Of a stretch of 64,000 bases of DNA, positions 8,012-15,835 are shown one piece after another. Below the pieces are notes generated by a model. That model did not search any database. It was not told where the DNA came from and saw only the letters and a program-made list of their open reading frames with translations. The position numbers and the translations under genes are program-made. Source of the stretch: an uncultured Pseudomonadota bacterium (GTDB taxonomy: Bacteria > Pseudomonadota > Gammaproteobacteria > Burkholderiales > SG8-39); contig CAIKRR010000029.1 of assembly GCA_903829815.1 (NCBI GenBank), positions 1 through 64,000 on the forward strand. The letters run 5' to 3'. The stretch's first letter is position 1; each line of letters opens with the position of its first letter.

Positions 8012-9019
8012 TCACTCGATCTTCATGCCGATCTCGCGGATGATCCGGCCCCACTTCTCGCCATCGGTGCGGATACGCGCAACCAGTTCGTCGGGCGTAC
8101 TCCACGCCGGGCTTATCCCGAGCGTACCCAGCCGATCCAGGGCCGCTTGAGTTTTCATCATGCGCACGAGTTCAGCATTCACGCGATCGACAATGGCTGG
8201 GGCCGTGCCAGCCGGCGCCACCACGCTCTGCCAGACTTCGAACGCATAGCCAGGCAGGCCCGATTCGGCGATGGTTGGAACCTCGGGCACCTGTGGCAGG
8301 CGATCGCGACTGCTTACCGCCAGCGCCTTCACCTTGCCATTGCGCACAAATGGCAGCGCCGTCGATACGCCCTCGATGCTGAGCATGACATTGCCACCGA
8401 CCAGATCAGTGATGCTGGTGCTGCCCCCCTTGTAAGGTACAAGGGTCAGACGGGTGCCCGATTGTGCCATGAAGAGTTCTACCGCCAGTTGCACCGGCAG
8501 GGCCGAGGTGGCGATGTTGATCTCACCCGGCTTCGCTTTCGCAGCCGCGATAAGGTCGCGAATCGAACCATAAGGCGCAGAGGGATGCGCAACGATGAGA
8601 TTCGGAATGGTGGCGACCAGACCGATAGGGGTGAAGTCCTTCACCGGATCGTAGGGCAGACGCGTGTAGAGCGCGGGATTCATCACCATCGCCCCATCGA
8701 TCGCCATCAGGAGCGTATAGCCATCAGGCGGCGCCTTTGCGGTCATCTCGGCTGCGATGATCGAATTGGCACCGGGGCGGTTGTCGACAAGCACCTGCTG
8801 TCCCAACGATTCAGTGAGGCGTTCAGCGATGAATCGGCCCAGGATATCCGCCGGACCGCCCGGCGGGAATGACACGATGAGGCGAATGGGCCGCACAGGC
8901 CAGGACTGGGCGCAGGCAACGCCGCTTGCAAGACCTGCAAGCACTGAGAGCGCCAGCATCAGCGCCCATGCGATGGAGGTCGCCATCGATTTTTCGATTG
9001 ATTTGAAGGCCGAATGCAT
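8012..9019 (-). CDS. Bug-family (TctC) tripartite tricarboxylate transporter binding protein
   Basis: A 335-residue periplasmic solute receptor. The signal peptide has a hydrophobic core at about 15-34 and a probable cut after Ala-Cys-Ala near 37, before Gln-Ser-Trp-Pro. The Bug signature follows: a first strand with Arg-Leu-Ile-Val-Ser-Phe-Pro-Pro-Gly-Gly-Pro-Ala-Asp, the Asp-Asn-Arg-Pro-Gly-Ala segment, and Pro-Tyr-Asp-Pro-Val-Lys-Asp-Phe-Thr-Pro-Ile. Such proteins bind carboxylates and deliver them to TctAB. ATG 9019 has the ribosome site AGGAAAGGAG just upstream. It is the last gene of the leftward TTT operon and the second Bug protein in it, 28 bases after the isomerase-like gene. The ligand is unknown; the neighbouring enzyme suggests a dicarboxylate or substituted malonate. 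Confidence 0.9.
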   Translation of the reverse strand: MHSAFKSIEKSMATSIAWALMLALSVLAGLASGVACAQSWPVRPIRLIVSFPPGGPADILGRFIAERLTESLGQQVLVDNRPGANSIIAAEMTAKAPPDGYTLLMAIDGAMVMNPALYTRLPYDPVKDFTPIGLVATIPNLIVAHPSAPYGSIRDLIAAAKAKPGEINIATSALPVQLAVELFMAQSGTRLTLVPYKGGSTSITDLVGGNVMLSIEGVSTALPFVRNGKVKALAVSSRDRLPQVPEVPTIAESGLPGYAFEVWQSVVAPAGTAPAIVDRVNAELVRMMKTQAALDRLGTLGISPAWSTPDELVARIRTDGEKWGRIIREIGMKIE

Positions 9020-9047
9020 GGTGTTTGTCTCCTTTCCTGCTATAACT

Positions 9048-9770
9048 TCAGTGATCGCGCAGCAGTTGCCCGAAGCCGGCTACCGAATCGCGTATCCCCA
9101 GCGTACGCAGGCAATGCCACACAGCCGCCGTATTGCTCGTAACAACCGGGCGCCCTAGCACGCCTTCAATCTCCTCGGCCACATCAGTCGAGCGCACCGT
9201 CGTGCAAGAGAGCAGATAGGCATCCGCGCGATCGTCACGGTTGGCCCTTGCGAGCGCCACCCATTCCTCGGGCGTCACGGCCATCATGGCGTTGGCATCG
9301 AGCTTGCCCAGCCCAACGTTGCCAATGACCTCGAAGCCTGCACCACTGAAGTAGGCTTCTTCGCGACGATTGATCGCATCGACATAGGGGGAGAGCATCA
9401 CGATGCGACGTGCGCCGACCGCCCGCAACGCCGCCGTGATCGCCTCCGAGGTCGCGGTTGCCGGCAGCCCCGAGGCCTGCCTCACGCGTTCGAGTACCTG
9501 CGCCTCGAGCGCGGTGCTGAAGGTGGAGACTGCGGTGCAGTGGAAGAGAACGAGGTTGGCTTGGGCGTCGGCAATGAGGCTCGCGGCATCCTCGACGTTC
9601 TCGGTCATGGCGAGGAGGTCGGCCTCGGATGAGCCGGTGAGTTTGAGCCGCGTCGTGTGCAGCGACACGCCTGCGGGCAGCATCGCCTGAAATTGCGGTT
9701 CTGCGGCCTGATTGCCCGAGGGCATGATCATGCCAAGGCGCGCACGTGCGCCGTAATTGATAGCCTTCAT
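9048..9770 (-). CDS. maleate isomerase / arylmalonate decarboxylase family (Asp/Glu racemase superfamily)
   Basis: A 240-residue cytosolic enzyme. The superfamily uses two facing cysteines for cofactor-free proton transfer: maleate isomerase, arylmalonate decarboxylase and hydantoin or Asp/Glu racemases. Both are present, in Phe-His-Cys-Thr-Ala-Val and Leu-Ser-Cys-Thr-Thr-Val-Arg-Ser contexts. The N-terminus Leu-Gly-Met-Ile-Met-Pro-Ser-Gly-Asn and the later Val-Thr-Ser-Asn-Thr-Ala match the maleate-isomerase/AMDase branch. ATG 9770 is chosen because the ribosome site AGGGGACAGG precedes it directly. The gene sits inside a TTT transport operon between TctA and a second binding protein, so the imported compound is probably its substrate or a precursor. 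Whether it isomerises, racemises or decarboxylates cannot be read from sequence. Confidence 0.8.
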   Translation of the reverse strand: MKAINYGARARLGMIMPSGNQAAEPQFQAMLPAGVSLHTTRLKLTGSSEADLLAMTENVEDAASLIADAQANLVLFHCTAVSTFSTALEAQVLERVRQASGLPATATSEAITAALRAVGARRIVMLSPYVDAINRREEAYFSGAGFEVIGNVGLGKLDANAMMAVTPEEWVALARANRDDRADAYLLSCTTVRSTDVAEEIEGVLGRPVVTSNTAAVWHCLRTLGIRDSVAGFGQLLRDH

Positions 9771-9879
9771 CCTGTCCCCTCTCGATGGCAAAGAGCCTGC
9801 ACCGAACAACGGCGTCAACATCCGCTTCATGTCAGCCCATGCCTTGTGACTGCACTGTAGCCGCGCGCGAGGCCCCGGG

Positions 9880-11379
9880 TCAATCCTTGAAGGCATCCTC
9901 GCGCGACTTGCGGATCTGCGGCAACACGATCACCGCCAGCAGGCAGGCGGCGGCGAGCAATAGAGCCAATGACAACGGCCGCTGCACGAACACCAGCGCA
10001 TCGCCCTGGGACAGCACCAGCGAGCGTCTGAAGTTCTCTTCCATGGACGGTCCCAGAATGAAACCCAGGATCAAGGGTGCGGGCTCGCAGCCCAGTTTGT
10101 TCAGGCCATAACCGAACAGGGCAAAGACCACCGTCAGGAGCAGATCGGTGGGGCTGCTCGATACCGAATAGATGCCGATCAGACAGAGCACGAGAATGCA
10201 GGGATAGAGCAGCCGGTAAGGAATGCGCAGCAGCCGAACCCAGATACCGATCATCGGCAGGTTGATGACCAGCAGCATCAGGTTGCCGATCCACATGCTG
10301 GCCACCATGCCCCAGAAGAGATCGGGCCGCTTGTCCATCACGACAGATCCGGGCGCGATGCCCTGGATGATCATCGCGCCCATCATCAGTGCCATCACCA
10401 CATTGGAGGGCAAGCCCAGCGTGAGCAGCGGAATGAACGATGTCTGCGCGGCGGCGTTGTTGGCCGCCTCAGGACCCGCAACGCCCTCGATGGCCCCCCT
10501 GCCGAAGCGGCTCGGGTCGCGTGCAATCTTCTTCTCGAGCGTGTAACTGGCAAATGAGGCAAGCACCGAACCGCTGCCCGGCAGTATCCCGAGCACGGAT
10601 CCCAGTGCCGTACCGCGCAGGGCGGCGGGCCATGCCTGGCGAAAATCCTCTCGAGTGGGCCACAAACCGGTGATCTTCGTGGCAAGCAGTTCACGGCGCT
10701 GGGTCTGCTCGAGATTGATCATCACCTCGTTGATGCCGAACAAGCCCATCACCAGAGGCAGAAACCCGATGCCATCCCAGAGTTCCGACACATCGAAGGT
10801 ATAGCGCGCGGTGCCCGACTGCACATCGGTGCCAACCAATCCGAGCAGCAGACCCACGACAATCATTGCCACCGCCTTGAGCAGGCCACCACCGGCCATC
10901 ACCACCGCCGAGAGCAAGCCCAGGACCATCAGCGAAAAGAACTCAACCGAGGTGAACTTCTCGGAGAAGGCTGCCAGCAGCGGCCCGAACGCTGCCACCA
11001 TGATCGTGCCTACGCAACCGGCAAAGAATGAGCCCAGCGCAGCAACCGCCAGCGCGGCACCTGCCCGGCCCCGGCGTGCCATCTGATAGCCATCGAGACA
11101 GGTCACCACCGATGAGGTCTCCCCCGGCATGTTGACCAGAATGGCAGTGGTCGACCCACCGTACTGCGCGCCGTAGTAGATGCCTGCCAGCATGATCAGC
11201 GCGCCCAGCGGCGGCAGGCCGTAGGTCGCTGGCAGGAGCATCGCAATGGTGGCGATCGGGCCGATGCCGGGCAGCACACCAATCAAGGTGCCCAGCAGGC
11301 AACCGACCAGGCAGTAGGAGAGATTCTGCCAACTGGCAGCCGCCATGAACCCGATGGCAAGGTTGTGCAGGATGTCCAT
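9880..11379 (-). CDS. tctA: tripartite tricarboxylate transporter, large permease TctA
   Basis: A 499-residue inner-membrane protein with about 12 hydrophobic segments. It has the two TctA signature blocks near the N-terminus: Gly-Thr-Leu-Ile-Gly-Val-Leu-Pro-Gly-Ile-Gly-Pro at about 30-41, and Tyr-Gly-Gly-Ser-Thr-Thr-Ala-Ile-Leu-Val-Asn with Pro-Gly-Glu at about 72-85. The repeat half shows Gly-Ile-Leu-Pro-Gly-Ser-Gly. It forms the conducting unit of the secondary transporter with TctB. ATG 11379 is taken because it lies one base from the TctB stop and gives the usual short N-terminus; a longer frame exists but would overlap tctB. Family length is about 500, so it is intact. Confidence 0.93.
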   Translation of the reverse strand: MDILHNLAIGFMAAASWQNLSYCLVGCLLGTLIGVLPGIGPIATIAMLLPATYGLPPLGALIMLAGIYYGAQYGGSTTAILVNMPGETSSVVTCLDGYQMARRGRAGAALAVAALGSFFAGCVGTIMVAAFGPLLAAFSEKFTSVEFFSLMVLGLLSAVVMAGGGLLKAVAMIVVGLLLGLVGTDVQSGTARYTFDVSELWDGIGFLPLVMGLFGINEVMINLEQTQRRELLATKITGLWPTREDFRQAWPAALRGTALGSVLGILPGSGSVLASFASYTLEKKIARDPSRFGRGAIEGVAGPEAANNAAAQTSFIPLLTLGLPSNVVMALMMGAMIIQGIAPGSVVMDKRPDLFWGMVASMWIGNLMLLVINLPMIGIWVRLLRIPYRLLYPCILVLCLIGIYSVSSSPTDLLLTVVFALFGYGLNKLGCEPAPLILGFILGPSMEENFRRSLVLSQGDALVFVQRPLSLALLLAAACLLAVIVLPQIRKSREDAFKD

Positions 11380-11380
11380 G

Positions 11381-11830
11381 CTAGCTCGCCCCGAATATGG
11401 CCACGGGCTGACGCAGCGCCACCACGAACACCAGCACACAGACCACTGCCAGGCCGATCGACAAGGGCACGAACTCGCGTGCACGTGACTCGCGTGAGGC
11501 GAGCGCGGCGACGATTACGGTTGCAACGATGGCTGGCGCAAAGCCGGCAGTACGGATAAGCCCGGCAAAGGCGAGCATCGCCAGCGTCAGCAGGAGCACC
11601 GGGCGCCAGTGAACTCGATCGATCGCCGTGTTGGCGCCGCGACAGGCCCTCAAGCCGATTGCAAGGCCCATCAGAACCAGAATGCCACTGAGGGCCATCG
11701 GCACGAAGCCTGGTCCCATATTGGCCGTCGTGCCCAACTCGTATTCACGCCCCCACCACAGACCGACACCGCCAATGGCAATGAAGAGGAGCCCCGAACC
11801 CAGATCCTGCCCGTTTCGAACCACCGTCAA
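11381..11830 (-). CDS. tctB: tripartite tricarboxylate transporter, small subunit TctB (DUF1468)
   Basis: A protein of about 149 residues with four membrane helices, at about 12-26, 43-62, 76-97 and 120-140. The Gly-Pro-Gly-Phe-Val-Pro segment after the first helix is typical of TctB. It assembles with TctA in the inner membrane. The start is uncertain: TTG at 11830 and GTG two codons later at 11824 are both possible, and neither has a strong ribosome site. It lies between the upstream Bug protein gene (82-base gap) and tctA (one-base gap), the canonical tctCBA order. Confidence 0.88.
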   Translation of the reverse strand: MTVVRNGQDLGSGLLFIAIGGVGLWWGREYELGTTANMGPGFVPMALSGILVLMGLAIGLRACRGANTAIDRVHWRPVLLLTLAMLAFAGLIRTAGFAPAIVATVIVAALASRESRAREFVPLSIGLAVVCVLVFVVALRQPVAIFGAS

Positions 11831-11912
11831 GCACCCCGTTGTTCAAGATCCGACTGCGCCCTCACGCAGGGCGGCACCACCGGAGCCACCAGGTCAGGGC
11901 GATGTCCAGCCC

Positions 11913-12893
11913 TTACTGCGGTTCGATACCGGCAAGCCGTGTGTATTCGCCCCACGCCTGGATCTCGCGCGGCAGGAGGTCGGCCAGCATCTTCGCATTG
12001 CCGGGCCATGGGTCGGTGGCGATATTGAGAAGAAACTTCTTGGTCTCCTCCATCGCCACGATCTGGTTGAACCAGCCTTCGAGCTTGTCGACCACAGGCT
12101 GCGGTGTCTTGGCCGGCACATACACAGCCCACCAGGGGCTCAGGTCGGGGTAGCCCTTGACACCTGCTTCCTCGAAGGTTGGCACATCGGCCAGCGCACC
12201 GATCCGGTGACCCGAGGTCACCGCCAGTCCGCGCAGCTTGTTCGATCGAATCATCTCGACCGCCCAGCTCGAATCATTGAGTATGAAATCGGTACTGCCG
12301 GCAAGCAGGTCATTCATCATCGTGGTGACCTCCTTGTATTGAGCACGATTGAACTGCAGGCCGGCGCGCTGCTTGTACATCTCGCCACCGATCACGCCGC
12401 TACTGGCCACCACACCGAAGCTTGCCTTGCCGTTCTTCGAACGGATATGGGCGCTCAAGTCCGCAATCGTGCGAAAGGGCTGCCTGGCATCGACCATCAG
12501 AACGAAACCCAGCCGCCCGATGGTCGTGACCGGCACGAAATCCTTGATCGGATCGTAGGGCAGCTTCTTGAAGATGTGTACCGCGGCCGCCATGGTCGAG
12601 CTGCCTGGGGTGATGTGTATCGTGTAGCCATCTGGGCGCGCCTTGGCCACCGTATTGGTGGCGATCATGCCCAAGGCACCCGGTTTGTTGTCGACCACCA
12701 CCGGCTTGCCGGCCAGCTGCGACAACTTGTCAGAGAAATAGCGCACCACGACATCGGCACCGGTACCAGCTGGAAAGTCGCAGATGGAGACGATATCGCG
12801 CACCGGATAGTCCTGTGCACTCGCCGACCCGGCAGGCAAGAACAGGCTGCCCAGCAAAGCTGCGCCAAGAAGCGTTCGTCGGTCGAGGGTCAT
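11913..12893 (-). CDS. tctC: Bug-family (TctC) tripartite tricarboxylate transporter binding protein
   Basis: A 326-residue periplasmic receptor and first gene of the leftward operon. The N-terminus carries Arg-Arg-Thr-Leu-Leu-Gly-Ala and a hydrophobic stretch ending Ala-Ser-Ala near 26. This resembles a Sec signal with a twin-Arg-like Asp-Arg-Arg start, common in Bug proteins. Bug landmarks: Val-Ser-Ile-Cys-Asp-Phe-Pro-Ala-Gly-Thr-Gly-Ala-Asp in the first ligand loop, Asp-Asn-Lys-Pro-Gly-Ala, and Pro-Tyr-Asp-Pro-Ile-Lys-Asp-Phe-Val-Pro-Val. It differs clearly from the second Bug protein of the operon (8012-9019), so the two may bind different ligands for the same TctAB. It is divergent from the small XRE regulator gene. 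Confidence 0.9.
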   Translation of the reverse strand: MTLDRRTLLGAALLGSLFLPAGSASAQDYPVRDIVSICDFPAGTGADVVVRYFSDKLSQLAGKPVVVDNKPGALGMIATNTVAKARPDGYTIHITPGSSTMAAAVHIFKKLPYDPIKDFVPVTTIGRLGFVLMVDARQPFRTIADLSAHIRSKNGKASFGVVASSGVIGGEMYKQRAGLQFNRAQYKEVTTMMNDLLAGSTDFILNDSSWAVEMIRSNKLRGLAVTSGHRIGALADVPTFEEAGVKGYPDLSPWWAVYVPAKTPQPVVDKLEGWFNQIVAMEETKKFLLNIATDPWPGNAKMLADLLPREIQAWGEYTRLAGIEPQ

Positions 12894-13269
12894 GATGGGG
12901 TCTCCGGCTGGATGTCAAGCAGGTCCGATGATGCGGTCGGATCGACCACGCCACCCCTGCGGACACGGCGACGATGGCGCCGTTGGATTTCGAGTGCAAA
13001 ATCCTATCAGCTTTCGTGCCGCGCGGGCCTGAGCACCCGAACTGACGCCGCCGCATCAATAGGCGCCTGACACACCCGCCCTGCCAAGGGCAGGTGGCAG
13101 CCGCACACGGTCTGATGACGGATCTGCGACCTCGTATCCTGCGTTGGAGCGATAGCACATTTGATACAAATCAAGTCATGCGGCATTCGCATCGCATTCA
13201 TTGACCTGGGCCATCTTCCGGGTATCGTGTCCTATAGCGGCGAGGATAGCCCGATGGCAACCTCACTGC
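12894..13269. other. 376-base divergent intergenic region between tctC and the XRE regulator
   Basis: I find no gene here; short open frames are Arg/Ser-rich and lack ribosome sites. It must hold the leftward promoter of the TTT operon and the rightward promoter of the XRE gene. The clearest signal is the FNR-type palindrome at 13161-13174. A nearby AT-richer stretch at 13191-13203 could hold a -10 element for the XRE gene, but no good sigma-70 match is visible. Confidence 0.5.
13161..13174. promoter_or_regulatory. perfect FNR/CRP-family binding site
   Basis: The sequence TTGATACAAATCAA matches the FNR consensus TTGAT-N4-ATCAA at all ten defined bases. FNR/Anr-type oxygen-responsive regulators bind this palindrome. 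Its centre is about 102 bases before the XRE start codon and about 275 bases before the tctC start. A site centred 41.5 bases before the transcript start would put the XRE start point near 13209, leaving a leader of about 60 bases. A role at the XRE gene is therefore more natural than at tctC. The match is seen directly; regulation is inferred. Confidence 0.6.
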
Positions 13270-13515
13270 ATGGCTAAGAAATCACCCATTCATGCAGGCA
13301 GCGAGGCGCTCGTTCTTCTAGGCGTCGAGGTGCGCAAGGCCCGCACTCTGCGGGGACTCTCTCAGGAAGCGCTCGCCGTTGACGCCCTGCTCGACCGGTC
13401 TTACCTGTCCGGCATCGAACTGGGCAAGCACAACATCACCTTGATGAACCTGGTCAAGCTGGCAGGTGCTCTGGGCGTGCCGCCCTCCGAACTGTTGGAG
13501 CGCTCGGGCCTCTAG
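13270..13515 (+). CDS. small XRE-family DNA-binding regulator
   Basis: An 81-residue protein that is almost entirely one Cro/C1-type helix-turn-helix. Helix 1 is Leu-Gly-Val-Glu-Val-Arg-Lys-Ala-Arg at 17-25. Leu-Ser-Gln-Glu-Ala-Leu-Ala at 30-36 begins the HTH, Arg-Ser-Tyr-Leu-Ser-Gly-Ile-Glu at 43-50 is the recognition helix, and the closing Leu-Gly-Val-Pro-Pro-Ser-Glu-Leu is at 68-75. There is no ligand domain. ATG 13270 gives the usual short basic N-terminus; a longer frame from 13201 has no family support and would place the start over the likely promoter. It is divergent from the TTT operon and lies behind a perfect FNR-type box. Possible targets are the TTT operon or itself. Confidence 0.82.
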   Translation: MAKKSPIHAGSEALVLLGVEVRKARTLRGLSQEALAVDALLDRSYLSGIELGKHNITLMNLVKLAGALGVPPSELLERSGL

Positions 13516-13576
13516 GGTACCTCTTTCACGCTCGGATCTCGGCGCTCAAGGCTTGGTGCTGCAGGACGCAAACGCA

Positions 13577-14026
13577 CTAGGGTGTGCCGGCATGCGCGCG
13601 TTCGAAGGACTCGAGACTGGCATCGATCCGCGCGAGCAGCGCCCCGATGTCATCGCCCGAACGGCGCGAACGCGCAACGCGAGTGAGGAGTTCGGCAAGC
13701 CCGCAGGTCACGGGCGGGGCCCCTTGCGTGCCCGCCGACGCGGGCAAGGGCACGCCACTCCGATCGCCGGCGGCAAGCGCAAACAGGGACCGGAGCGTCG
13801 AGCGCGATTCGAACCGGGCCGACAGCCAGGCCATGAGATCGGGCTCGAGCGACGCTGCGCTCAGACTCATCGGCCCGCCTGAACCACCCGAGCCACAGCT
13901 GCAGGCGGCACCAATCGGAATGTGTCCCTGCGCAATCCGCGTCCATCGACCCAGCAGTTGAAGGGCAAGCACCTGGGCGCTCACCGCCCCCGGCGGGCCA
14001 CTCGGCCTGTCGCGCCAACCGCTCAT
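13577..14026 (-). CDS. hypothetical protein coupled to hydantoinase B
   Basis: A 149-residue protein I do not recognise. Its ATG overlaps the HyuB stop codon (ATGA), so it is very likely real and co-translated with the hydantoinase genes. The N-terminal third contains Val-Leu-Ala-Leu-Gln-Leu-Leu-Gly-Arg-Trp, then Gly-His-Ile-Pro-Ile-Gly-Ala-Ala-Cys-Ser-Cys followed by a Gly/Ser-rich turn; the Cys-x-Cys with the nearby His could bind metal. The C-terminal half is predicted mostly helical, with Leu/Ala-rich amphipathic segments around 55-90 and 105-140 and one more Cys. No signal peptide or membrane helix. Possible roles are maturation, metal delivery or assembly of the HyuAB enzyme; this is inference from position only. 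Confidence 0.65.
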   Translation of the reverse strand: MSGWRDRPSGPPGAVSAQVLALQLLGRWTRIAQGHIPIGAACSCGSGGSGGPMSLSAASLEPDLMAWLSARFESRSTLRSLFALAAGDRSGVPLPASAGTQGAPPVTCGLAELLTRVARSRRSGDDIGALLARIDASLESFERAHAGTP

Positions 14027-15834
14027 TGCCCTCTGAGGCGACGGCGGCGGGATCGGGCGGTCTTCGTGGCGTCGACAAGCCCTTGAGCATCGAGCACGAC
14101 CCGGTAGACCGTGTCGGCCACTGCGCGACTGACGTAACCCTGACGCACATCGTGCGCAACACGCTCTGGCGCTCGGCCCTCTGGGTCACCGAATCCACCG
14201 CCACCGCCAGTGCGGATGATGAAGGCATCCCCCGCTGCCAATCGGCGCGAGAGTACCTTGGCATTCGGAAAGTCGCCAATCTCGCGCCCTTCGAGGCGCA
14301 AAGCCACGTGGTTCCCCGCGCCGCTATGCCCACCCTCGAGCCCCCAGGGTGGACAGTGCACGCGGTCGACCTGGATGTTGAAGTTGATCGGACTCAAGGC
14401 GCGCACGACTTGCTCGGTACCCAGGCCACCGCGGTGCCGCCCGGCCCCGCCCGAGTCCTCGCGCAGCGCATGGCGCTCAAAGAGCACCGGATACTTCGCT
14501 TCCATCTGCTCGACAGGATGATTGTGGGTATCTCCATCGTTGAGGCAGACCACCCCGTTCATGCCATCGGCCGTCGCCTTGGCACCCCAACCGCCGCCAG
14601 AAGGGCCGATGCTCGCGAGGAACAGCCGGCCATCACGCGGCGAGATGCCATTGATCATCGCCACACCGAGATCGGCGTGGTGCGCGGCAATGGTGCGCTC
14701 GGGAATTGCCGCCACCATGGCACGAAAGATCGTGTCGACGATGGTCATCGGAAAGGTCATCCACCAGCGCATGGCCGCCGGCTTCACCGCGCTCACGATG
14801 GTGCCAGGTGGCACGATCACATCCAACGCACGGAAACTCCCCTCGTTGATCGGATAGTCGGTCGGTGACGTGAGGCACTTGTAGGCCACTTGAGCACATG
14901 AAATACCGGTCGATGGGCCCGAGTTGTAGAACCCGCTCACCTGTGGACTGACCCCGGTGAGATCAATGGTCATGCGCTCGCCCTTCTTCACCACCTTGAC
15001 CTTGATCGGAATGCGGCGCCCCACCGTGATGCCGTCATCGTCCATGAACGACTCGGCCTCGTAGATCCCATCCGGAATGGTGAGGGTGCGTGCCCGCGCG
15101 GCACGCTCCGACTGATCCATGATCCGAGCGATGGCTCCCAGCACGGGTTCGCGCCCATAGCGCTCGAGCAGTTCGAGATAGCGACGCTCGCCACTGCGCA
15201 CGGCCGTGATCTGGGCACGCAAGTCGCCCATAGCCCGGTCAGGCAGACGCACATTCATGCGGATGATGTCGACCAGGTCCTGGTTCACCACCCCGGCACG
15301 CTGGTATTTGAGGATCGGGATCTGCAGTCCCTCGGCATAAATGTCAGTGGTGATGCCGCCCAACTGGCCACCCACGTCGGGCCAGTGCGCCATGCAGACT
15401 GTCCAGCCCGACAAGATGCCCTGATGGAAAACCGGCACTGCGAAGGTGAAGTGGTAGAGGTGGCTACCGGTGGTATAGGCATCGTTGGTGACGAGAATAT
15501 CGCCAGCCTCGATACCGTCAGTACCGAAGTGCTGGATCATCGCCTGCACCGTGTTCGCCATGCCGCGAATGAAACTGGGCAGCCCGAGGCCGATCGATAC
15601 GGTGTCACCGCTCGGGGTGAAAAGCCCGACGGTAAAGTCCAGTGCCTCATAGATGATCATGTTGTAGGCGGTGCGCATGAGATGGGTCTTCATCTCTTCG
15701 GTCACGGCCAGCGCCCCGTTGCGCACGATTTCGGTGAGCACCGCATCGGCTATCCGGCGCCTGGGCGCCGCGACCTTGGCAACCTTTCTTGCCGGAGGCC
15801 GGGTCGAGCCTGATGCCTTTTTCGACGTCGTCAT
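14023..15834 (-). CDS. hyuB: hydantoinase B/oxoprolinase family protein
   Basis: A 603-residue subunit of an ATP-dependent cyclic-amide hydrolase or acetophenone-carboxylase-like enzyme. Family landmarks are visible in order. After a Lys/Arg-rich N-terminus comes Ala-Val-Thr-Glu-Glu-Met. Then come Thr-Asn-Asp-Ala-Tyr-Thr-Thr-Gly-Ser-His, His-Trp-Pro-Asp-Val-Gly-Gly near 160, Pro-Gly-Gly-like Ser-Gly-Gly-Gly-Trp-Gly and Asp-Ser-Gly-Gly-Ala-Gly-Arg-His-Arg-Gly-Gly-Leu-Gly. The C-terminus has Gly-Gly-Gly-Gly-Gly-Phe-Gly-Asp-Pro. ATG 15834 lies two bases from the HyuA stop and is preferred to a longer frame that would overlap hyuA. The basic N-terminal tail of about 28 residues is longer than usual. 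Substrate class (hydantoin, 5-oxoproline, N-methylhydantoin, aromatic ketone) is not resolved. Confidence 0.9.
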   Translation of the reverse strand: MTTSKKASGSTRPPARKVAKVAAPRRRIADAVLTEIVRNGALAVTEEMKTHLMRTAYNMIIYEALDFTVGLFTPSGDTVSIGLGLPSFIRGMANTVQAMIQHFGTDGIEAGDILVTNDAYTTGSHLYHFTFAVPVFHQGILSGWTVCMAHWPDVGGQLGGITTDIYAEGLQIPILKYQRAGVVNQDLVDIIRMNVRLPDRAMGDLRAQITAVRSGERRYLELLERYGREPVLGAIARIMDQSERAARARTLTIPDGIYEAESFMDDDGITVGRRIPIKVKVVKKGERMTIDLTGVSPQVSGFYNSGPSTGISCAQVAYKCLTSPTDYPINEGSFRALDVIVPPGTIVSAVKPAAMRWWMTFPMTIVDTIFRAMVAAIPERTIAAHHADLGVAMINGISPRDGRLFLASIGPSGGGWGAKATADGMNGVVCLNDGDTHNHPVEQMEAKYPVLFERHALREDSGGAGRHRGGLGTEQVVRALSPINFNIQVDRVHCPPWGLEGGHSGAGNHVALRLEGREIGDFPNAKVLSRRLAAGDAFIIRTGGGGGFGDPEGRAPERVAHDVRQGYVSRAVADTVYRVVLDAQGLVDATKTARSRRRRLRGQ

Positions 15835-15835
15835 C

